Origin: Candidatus Magasanikbacteria bacterium CG10_big_fil_rev_8_21_14_0_10_36_16 | Lineage (GTDB): Bacteria > Patescibacteriota > Patescibacteriia > Magasanikbacterales > UBA922 | Reading direction: 5' to 3' | Length of the DNA: 14,071 bases | Assembly (NCBI GenBank): GCA_002773185.1 | Contig: PFBU01000014.1 | Location: 6,882-20,952, forward strand | In this document: piece after piece, positions 6,923 through 11,317 of the stretch | How the letters are laid out: every line of letters starts with the position of its first letter | How positions within the stretch are numbered: position 1 is the stretch's first letter | The notes under the pieces: model-generated | Databases searched by the model: none | Seen by the model: only the letters and a program-made list of their open reading frames with translations | Told to the model about the DNA's origin: nothing | Position numbers and translations under genes: made by a program

Positions 6923-6951
6923 TTGACACTTAACTGTTTATTTTCTATAAT
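6923..6951 (+). promoter_or_regulatory. Full-consensus sigma-70 promoter of lgt
   Basis: TTGACA (6923-6928), a 17-bp spacer and TATAAT (6946-6951) match the consensus at every position. The predicted transcript start near 6958 gives a leader of about 40 nt, with no Shine-Dalgarno before the ATG at 6997. Confidence 0.85.
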
Positions 6952-6996
6952 CAGCTTACAAAATCTCTAAAAAAAGATTACTAATTAATAATTTTT

Positions 6997-7785
6997 ATGT
7001 TGACAAACACTCTCAACCCTATCATTTTTCACGCCGGATTTATTACAGTGCGCTGGTATGGTCTATTTTTGACTATCGGCATTATTTTGGCAGTAATTAT
7101 TTACCAAAAATTATTCAAAGCCAAAAATTATTCTATTGATTTAGTCTATGATCTAAGTATCTGGTTAGTAATTGGTGGTCTCATTGGTGCGAGACTCGGT
7201 CATATTATTTTTTATAATCTAGATTATTTTTTGAAAAATCCACTGGAAATAATCATGATAAATCATGGTGGACTAGCTAGTCACGGCATGACTATTGGAA
7301 TTATTCTGACGCTTGTCTTATATCAAAAAATAAAGAAAATTGATATTAGAAAATATTTTGATTTGCTCATCATTCCTATTCCTCTTCTCGCCACTTTCAT
7401 CCGCATTGGAAATTTTTTTAATTCCGAAATTGTGGGAAAAGTGACTACAGTTCCTTGGGGAGTTTATTTCCCAAAAAATGATAATGGACAGATGGTCTTA
7501 AGACATGCCAGTCAACTTTATGAATCTCTCACTGCTTTGGTCATTTTTGGAATAATTTATTTTGTTTACAAAAAATACAAAAATCTTCCACAATATTTTA
7601 TCACTAATTTATTTTTACTTCTTTATTTTTCTACCAGATTTATCTTAGAATTTTTCAAAGAAAAATTTAATTTGTTTGACTTCCCACTTAGTACAGGACA
7701 ACTATTAAGTATTCCTTTTATACTTTGGGCTGTTTATTGGTTTGTGTTTTCACGAGGCACGAGACACATATCATATAACAAATAA
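6997..7785 (+). CDS. lgt: Prolipoprotein diacylglyceryl transferase
   Basis: This integral membrane enzyme moves a diacylglyceryl group from phosphatidylglycerol to the lipobox cysteine of prolipoproteins, the first step of lipoprotein maturation. The 262 residues match the family. Motifs visible are VRWYGLF (18-24), the HGGLASHG segment (90-97), the Lgt signature RIGNFFNSEIVG (136-147) with the essential Arg, RHASQLYE (169-176) and the late STRFILEFFKE (212-222). About seven hydrophobic segments are visible, including 22-36, 53-72, 97-110, 122-135, 177-190, 201-216 and 232-250. It is a single-gene unit with a full-consensus promoter and an intrinsic terminator. It is the only intact plus-strand gene besides avd. 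The following accessory region starts just after its terminator. Confidence 0.95.
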   Translation: MLTNTLNPIIFHAGFITVRWYGLFLTIGIILAVIIYQKLFKAKNYSIDLVYDLSIWLVIGGLIGARLGHIIFYNLDYFLKNPLEIIMINHGGLASHGMTIGIILTLVLYQKIKKIDIRKYFDLLIIPIPLLATFIRIGNFFNSEIVGKVTTVPWGVYFPKNDNGQMVLRHASQLYESLTALVIFGIIYFVYKKYKNLPQYFITNLFLLLYFSTRFILEFFKEKFNLFDFPLSTGQLLSIPFILWAVYWFVFSRGTRHISYNK

Positions 7786-7793
7786 ATTTTAAT

Positions 7794-7828
7794 TAAAAAA
7801 AACGGTTTCAATTGCAAAGCCGTTTTTT
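7794..7828. terminator. Intrinsic terminator after lgt
   Basis: AACGGTTT-CAATTGC-AAAGCCGTT, with one G-U wobble, is flanked by A-run and T-run arms that lengthen the stem and give a T-tail of eight on the plus strand. The A-run before it makes it potentially active on the minus strand too. It starts within 10 nt of the lgt stop. Confidence 0.8.
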
Positions 7829-7865
7829 TTGTGAAAAAATTTAATTTTAATCTCCTTAATTCTTT

Positions 7866-7992
7866 TTGGGAAGCATCTTCCAGATACAGTTCTATGGCTT
7901 GTTTCAAATTTTTTTTGGCCACTTCCAAACTCTTTCCTTGGGAGGTCACCATCAGTTCAAGACAGAAGGCAACAAAAAAATTTTAGTGACAT
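7866..7992 (-). pseudogene. HicB-like antitoxin remnant, frameshifted and N-terminally shortened
   Basis: Minus-strand codons read FFVAFCLELMVTSQGKSLEV, then a helix ending in LKQAIELYLEDA. This is the pattern of the HicB/UPF0150 antitoxin core (VA-C-EL...SQG-S-E-A--NL--AIELYLE). The frame is blocked upstream by a TAA. An ATG at 7992 begins MSLKFF in another frame, and removing one T from the T7 tract (complement of 7974-7980) would join it to the HicB frame. Even then the first beta strand of HicB is missing and no hicA is adjacent. Downstream the frame runs into the lgt terminator and antisense lgt, so the C-terminus is not original. Best read as a decayed toxin-antitoxin relic at the border of the AbiE module. 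Confidence 0.55.
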
Positions 7993-8018
7993 ATTTTGTC
8001 AATCAGTAAAAAATACCA

Positions 8019-8732
8019 CTATTTCAAAATAGATTGATAATTTTTGAGCAAAAACACTGTTTCTTTACGTAAGCTCGTCTTGACCCAGGTTTTGGTTTTT
8101 TCATCCGGCAGAAGTTCTGCCAAACCACGAAGGATTTCGTTGTCTTTGATAGACTCAATGACCTTGACACAATCAACTAAGTACTCTCTCACAGATTTTC
8201 CCGTCCTAATTTTTAACACTTCCACATTGATATCCCAATTGTTTTTGGCGAAGAACCAAATGTCATAAACGTCACGCATAGCAAGCATCTTGCGGTCAAT
8301 GAGCGCCGCCAACTTGCTTGCGAAAAGATAATCCTTCTTGCCAACAAACATAGAAATACCCAAGTACTCCTTGATCTCATAGTGATCTTTGATTTCCGGC
8401 ATAAAAACTCTCACGTTGACTTCAATTTTGACGTTGTGGTCAGTGTCGCCATAAGAAAGAAGAAAAAAGATGGTATTGCGTTTTATATAACTATCTTTGA
8501 TCTCTCCATAAGCGCCAAGTAAATTGTCTATCTTTTCGTAGATAATATTTTGAGTGTCCTCGTCGTTTTGAAAGAGGTCAAAATCAAGATCAACAGAAAA
8601 ACGGGGCAAATTGTAAAAAAAATAAGCGCAAGTGCCACCCTTAAACCCCAAGAGAGACGATATGGAGGTGTCAGAATAAATATCTCGCAAAATCTGTCCC
8701 ATAACCAGCTGATGTTTTTCTTTATTGAGCAT
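8019..8732 (-). CDS. abiEii: AbiEii/AbiGii-family nucleotidyltransferase toxin
   Basis: This is the toxin half of a type IV toxin-antitoxin and phage abortive-infection pair. The family has a DNA-polymerase-beta-like nucleotidyltransferase fold; related toxins block translation, for example by modifying tRNA 3' ends. The 237 residues show motif I GFKGGTCAYFFYNLPRFSVD with DLDF following (29-51; catalytic D48 and D50), a third acidic strand KIEV (102-105, E104), the conserved lysine-bearing helix FASKLAALIDRK (137-148) and MRDVYDIWF (152-160). The ATG overlaps the end of abiEi by 11 bp, so the two are translationally coupled, as usual for AbiE. Base composition looks less AT-rich than the flanking genes (qualitative impression), which fits horizontal acquisition. 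The exact target cannot be read from sequence. Confidence 0.88.
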   Translation of the reverse strand: MLNKEKHQLVMGQILRDIYSDTSISSLLGFKGGTCAYFFYNLPRFSVDLDFDLFQNDEDTQNIIYEKIDNLLGAYGEIKDSYIKRNTIFFLLSYGDTDHNVKIEVNVRVFMPEIKDHYEIKEYLGISMFVGKKDYLFASKLAALIDRKMLAMRDVYDIWFFAKNNWDINVEVLKIRTGKSVREYLVDCVKVIESIKDNEILRGLAELLPDEKTKTWVKTSLRKETVFLLKNYQSILK

Positions 8733-9297
8733 ATTTTTGGTAAGTAGCCAGTCGCTTGACTAGCTGTTTATTATCATAAATCTTGGAAAGTTCGAAACAC
8801 ACGTCCCAATTTATACCATGAAGATTATCAAAGTAAAACTTTGGGGCGAGGTACAGAGTGTCTAGCACCGCTCGCTCAGGCGAGGCAATGCTATATTTTT
8901 TTTCATGCTTTATGCCCTGACTATTGTACAAAATGCTTTCCTTGAGTTTGCGGAAGACAACGGTGTGCTCACCGATTTTCTTGGTAGCAGAATAAGAACC
9001 TGCCACGAAGGTCGCGCTTTGATGCTGAAAAATAATGCCAGCCTCGCGCAGTACGGTCTCGAAGCTTATATAAGATGGGGTGTAGATACTGGTAGCCAAT
9101 TCCTTCACATCATAATCACTATCTTTGGCAAAGATGCCCCGAGAGAGGCGAATTAACGATCCTTGGTTAGCGTAATACTTTATTTTGGTAAACAAATTGG
9201 TTTTATTGGTTTCTCCCCATATCAAAGCAATATCCTTGGTAGTAAGGATAGTCTTGGGAGAAGCATACAATTTTGCTATGAGATTATCAGTGGCCAT
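8722..9297 (-). CDS. abiEi: AbiEi-family antitoxin and autorepressor
   Basis: This 191-residue protein has the AbiEi layout. An N-terminal winged helix (about 14-58: ILTTKDIALIWGETNKTN, then IKYYANQGSLIRLSRGIFA) is followed by the antitoxin domain with PSYISFETVLREAGII (74-89) and the late motif SPERAVLDTLYL (about 143-154). In characterised AbiE systems this protein binds inverted repeats in its own promoter and neutralises AbiEii without forming a stable complex. Here an 11-bp inverted repeat overlapping the -10 box directly upstream fits that. Its stop overlaps the abiEii start. The Shine-Dalgarno is weak (only GGA about 10 nt before the ATG). The gene begins about 100 bp after the DGR reverse transcriptase stop, on the same strand, but has its own promoter. 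Confidence 0.88.
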   Translation of the reverse strand: MATDNLIAKLYASPKTILTTKDIALIWGETNKTNLFTKIKYYANQGSLIRLSRGIFAKDSDYDVKELATSIYTPSYISFETVLREAGIIFQHQSATFVAGSYSATKKIGEHTVVFRKLKESILYNSQGIKHEKKYSIASPERAVLDTLYLAPKFYFDNLHGINWDVCFELSKIYDNKQLVKRLATYQKYAQ

Positions 9298-9310
9298 ATA
9301 TTATTTTGTC

Positions 9311-9343
9311 CAATGGAAAGGCGGTATTTTCACCTTTCCATTG
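9311..9343. promoter_or_regulatory. Candidate AbiEi operator (perfect 11-bp inverted repeat)
   Basis: CAATGGAAAGG (9311-9321) and CCTTTCCATTG (9333-9343) are perfect inverted copies 11 bp apart. They cover the -10 box and predicted transcript start of abiEi. AbiEi proteins are known to autorepress through inverted repeats in this position, so this is the natural operator candidate. Confidence 0.7.
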
Positions 9344-9368
9344 TACATTATATAGAAATGGCCGTCAA
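9340..9368 (-). promoter_or_regulatory. Sigma-70-type promoter of abiEi-abiEii
   Basis: Minus strand TTGACG (9363-9368), a 17-bp spacer and TACAAT (9340-9345). A second -10-like TATAAT at 9347-9352 is too close to this -35. The -10 shares bases with one arm of the inverted repeat. Confidence 0.7.
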
Positions 9369-9398
9369 ACGACGAAAAGTGGATAAAAATGCTCATAG

Positions 9399-10400
9399 TC
9401 ACAAACACTTACTCAAACAAAACAAATGTTTCCTAGTCTCACTGTGACTACAATGTTGCAAAATTCCATCATAAGAAGCCAAAGTTGATCTCAACTCACT
9501 ATAATCTATTTTATTTCCCAAAAAGTCATTCACCCTAGACTTGATTTTATTTTGCATCCTTGAATAAGTTTTTCTTCTCATAACTCTGTAATTTGGATAC
9601 AAAACAAACCCAAGCCAATCTATTCCCCAATGATATTTTCTAAAAGAAATTTTATCTGGGTGCAAAGCCAGGTTTAATTTTTTGTTCAAAAAATTTCTAA
9701 TCAATAATAGGCTATTCTCCAATTCCTGTTTTGAAGTAGAAACCAAAACAAAATCATCAGAATAACGCAAATAGATATCTGCTTTCAATCTTTCTTTTAC
9801 GAAATGATCAAAACAGTTGAAATAAATATTGGCAAAAAGTTGTGATGTCAAATTACCCAAAGGCAAACCAGAAGGAACACTAAAAATGATAGAACGAAGC
9901 AAACACAGAGTTTTTTCATCCTTTATTTTTCTTTGTATTTGCTCAAACAAAATGTTTTGGTTGACGTTTTCAAAAAATTTTCTAATATCACATTTCAAAA
10001 TCCAGACATCAAGATTTGTCTTACTCAATTGTTCCAACTTTTGATGTAAACGCAGGACAGATTTGTGTGTACCTTTTCCGACTCTACATGACCAAGAGTC
10101 AAAAATAAAAGTCTTATCAAACACTGGTTCTAAAATTCTAAAGACAGCGTGCTGAGCAACTCTATCACCCACGCTCGCTTTGCTTATCTGCCTTGTTTTT
10201 GGATCAGATATCAAAAAATTTTCATAACCACCATGTCGCCAAGTACCAGAGAGCAATTGACTATGCAAAGAAAAAATATTATCCTCTAAGTGCATCCTAA
10301 ATAATTCTACGTCCTCTTTACCTTTTTTACCTTTATAAAAAGCATCCCAAGCCAAAAATAAATTTTCTAAAGAAATAATTTTATCAAACAAATTATGCAT
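9399..10400 (-). CDS. Diversity-generating retroelement reverse transcriptase
   Basis: This RT copies the template repeat RNA into cDNA with adenine-specific errors that replace the variable repeat of the target gene. Motifs (numbered from the ATG at 10400, 333 residues) are the catalytic strand ILKCDIRKFF (D138), the DGR hallmark GLPLGNLTSQLFANIYFN from residue 178, where SQ replaces the SP of most RTs, and YSDDF (213-217), the catalytic YxDD box. WLGFVLYP near 262-269 and a basic thumb region follow. The length fits the family, and there is no maturase, HNH or integrase domain. The frame stays open to a TTG at 10469, adding 23 residues, but MHNLFDKIISLENLFLAW matches the usual DGR-RT N-terminus, so I place the start at 10400. 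This ATG directly abuts the avd ATG on the other strand. TR and VR nearby confirm the assignment. Confidence 0.95.
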   Translation of the reverse strand: MHNLFDKIISLENLFLAWDAFYKGKKGKEDVELFRMHLEDNIFSLHSQLLSGTWRHGGYENFLISDPKTRQISKASVGDRVAQHAVFRILEPVFDKTFIFDSWSCRVGKGTHKSVLRLHQKLEQLSKTNLDVWILKCDIRKFFENVNQNILFEQIQRKIKDEKTLCLLRSIIFSVPSGLPLGNLTSQLFANIYFNCFDHFVKERLKADIYLRYSDDFVLVSTSKQELENSLLLIRNFLNKKLNLALHPDKISFRKYHWGIDWLGFVLYPNYRVMRRKTYSRMQNKIKSRVNDFLGNKIDYSELRSTLASYDGILQHCSHSETRKHLFCLSKCL

Positions 10401-10790
10401 AACGAATATAATAAACAAGATATAATAATCTTCAACCAACTGTATGACTTTTGCTGTCTTTGGCATCAAAAAACTAAAAAATTCCCGAAATCAGACAAAT
10501 ATACTCTGGGTCAAAAAATATTTTTAGAGCTTCTGGACATTTTGATGCTAATTCACCAAGCCAGATTTGAACAAAATTATCAAAAGATAAAAACACTTGA
10601 TAAAACCAGCCAAATGTTTGATTCTGTCAAAATTCTAATAAGAATGACTTACACTCTAGAAATCATAGAGCAAAAAACTTACATAGAATTGGAAAATGAT
10701 TTACAAAATATAGGTAAGATGCTTGGTGGCTGGCTAAAATATCTCAAAAATCCGCAAACAAAGGCGACTCCTCTACAGAATCGCCCTTGA
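10395..10790 (+). CDS. avd: Avd-like DGR accessory protein (four-helix bundle)
   Basis: Avd forms a basic, pentameric, barrel-shaped helical-bundle protein that binds the DGR reverse transcriptase and template RNA and is required for mutagenic homing in the Bordetella phage system. The 131 residues match in length. Family landmarks are LYDFCCLWHQKTKKFPKSDK (16-35) with YTLGQKI following (36-42), a long central helix pair (43-100), and the end signature IGKMLGGWLKYLK (106-118). The last residues (about 119-131) lie over a hairpin next to TR and may not be conserved. The orientation is unusual: avd is opposite in strand to the RT, TR and target. Its ATG abuts the RT ATG head to head, and its stop is 14 bp from the TR. 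No Shine-Dalgarno or clear promoter is visible; any promoter would lie inside the RT gene. Confidence 0.88.
   Translation: MHNEYNKQDIIIFNQLYDFCCLWHQKTKKFPKSDKYTLGQKIFLELLDILMLIHQARFEQNYQKIKTLDKTSQMFDSVKILIRMTYTLEIIEQKTYIELENDLQNIGKMLGGWLKYLKNPQTKATPLQNRP
10761..10788. other. Hairpin immediately 3' of the TR (minus sense), over the avd end
   Basis: AAGGCGA (10761-10767) pairs with TCGCCCTT (10781-10788) with one bulged C and a 13-nt loop. In the sense of the template RNA it directly follows the TR and is followed by a T-rich run. DGR template RNAs need structured sequence downstream of TR for cDNA priming, so this is a candidate. It could also be a transcript end for avd or TR RNA. Confidence 0.4.
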
Positions 10791-10804
10791 AAAAGTATGC
10801 ACTT

Positions 10805-10923
10805 CGGGAAAAAGACGCACCCAAATTGTCATTCTGATTGTCAGGTTTCCACCTATTCACATTCGCGCCATTCTCATCACAGTTACCAATATTCACTAGA
10901 TTACCAGACGAGGAACGTTTTTT
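10805..10923 (-). repeat. DGR template repeat (TR)
   Basis: This non-coding stretch aligns without gaps to the 3' end of the target gene at an offset of 495 nt. In coding sense it has 35 adenines among 119 bases, many in AAT/AAC codons (virtual peptide ...SSSGNLVNIGNCDENGAN...). It differs from VR at 21 positions: 19 at TR adenines, plus T->G at 10891 and C->G at 10814. A 64-codon ORF spans it, but that is the shadow of the target's C-terminus. It is read in the minus direction, like VR. The shared GCACT just outside (10799-10803) follows a region where TR and VR diverge. Confidence 0.95.
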
Positions 10924-11153
10924 CTTATTACACATCATTCAGGCACAAAGTACTTTAGTCTAGATTTAAGACTCTAGCACTTTTCAAAAAATAATAATAA
11001 GAAGCAGTGCAGACAATGTTTGTGTTATAGGTAAACCGTTATTTATCTCATTTTACCAAGACAAACCGATTGTATGAACCTATATTTATAAATTAGTCTA
11101 TCAAAAAATACGAAAAACTTTTTCTCATAGACCTACTTTTTTATTTTTTTGTT

Positions 11154-11173
11154 CCACCTTTCGCGAAAGGTGG
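11154..11173. repeat. Perfect 20-bp palindrome downstream of the DGR target
   Basis: CCACCTTTCGCGAAAGGTGG is fully self-complementary. On the plus strand it is preceded, not followed, by T-runs; on the minus strand it is followed by A-runs. It is therefore not a standard intrinsic terminator. It resembles the other GC-rich intergenic palindromes here, though its place about 120 bp past the VR makes a role in the DGR conceivable. Confidence 0.6.
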
Positions 11174-11259
11174 GGTGGACCTATATTTATTTTTGATAAT
11201 TTTCTAGACAATTGCTCTAGCCAATTTATCTCTTTTTTCAAATTTTCCTTTCGCAATTT

Positions 11260-11289
11260 CCAAGTGACCTAAGGCCCAAGTGCCAAGTG
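11260..11289. repeat. Three CCAAGTG direct repeats just beyond the VR
   Basis: CCAAGTG occurs at 11260-11266, 11276-11282 and 11283-11289, within 36 bp of the target stop codon. A weak 5-bp hairpin (AGTGC 11279-11283 with GCACT 11293-11297) overlaps them and ends inside the stop codon. In some DGRs a hairpin just after the VR is needed for target recognition. Confidence 0.45.
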
Positions 11290-11292
11290 TCC

Positions 11293-11317
11293 GCACTAAC
11301 GGGAAAAACACGCACCC
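11293..11317 (-). promoter_or_regulatory. Candidate IMH (initiation of mutagenic homing) at the VR 3' end
   Basis: The 3' end of VR is GC-rich and nearly free of coding-strand adenine, as expected for an IMH where cDNA integration starts. It differs from the TR counterpart (10799-10822) by C->G at one base and by CCCGAAGTGC in TR against CCCGTTAGTGC in VR. The latter creates the in-frame TAG stop. Such IMH/IMH* differences are what make homing unidirectional in known DGRs. Confidence 0.6.

Larger units (their letters stand above)
10939..11295. other. Intergenic region between TR and the target gene
   Basis: No gene is supported here. On the minus strand the region should contain the TR RNA promoter, but only weak candidates are seen (for example TTGTCT, 17 bp, TATTTT). 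It includes a 20-bp palindrome (11154-11173), two related segments with ACCTATATTTAT (near 11088 and 11179), and three copies of CCAAGTG next to the target stop codon. Confidence 0.5.

Noticed and set aside
7734..7952. Intact 72-residue antitoxin gene
   Set aside because: Its end is antisense lgt and the lgt terminator, and its beginning lacks the HicB N-terminus. Only the middle is HicB-like, so it is listed as a remnant.
9399..10469. RT as a group II intron maturase or retron RT
   Set aside because: No maturase, HNH domain, intron domain V/VI or msr-msd structure is seen. The SQ signature (LGNLTSQ), Avd and the TR/VR pair identify a DGR.
10401..10469. TTG at 10469 (or ATG at 10466) as the RT start
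   Set aside because: The extra 23 residues are antisense to avd and include a hydrophobic run unlike DGR RT N-termini. MHNLFDKIISLEN from 10400 fits the family. The longer form is not excluded.
10744..10938. 64-residue minus-strand ORF starting MMCNKKKRSSSG as a gene
   Set aside because: It is the open frame across the template repeat and avd antisense sequence. It mirrors the target's C-terminus because TR is the VR template, not because it is translated.
11154..11173. Palindrome as the intrinsic terminator of the target gene
   Set aside because: On the minus strand it is followed by A-rich, not T-rich, sequence.
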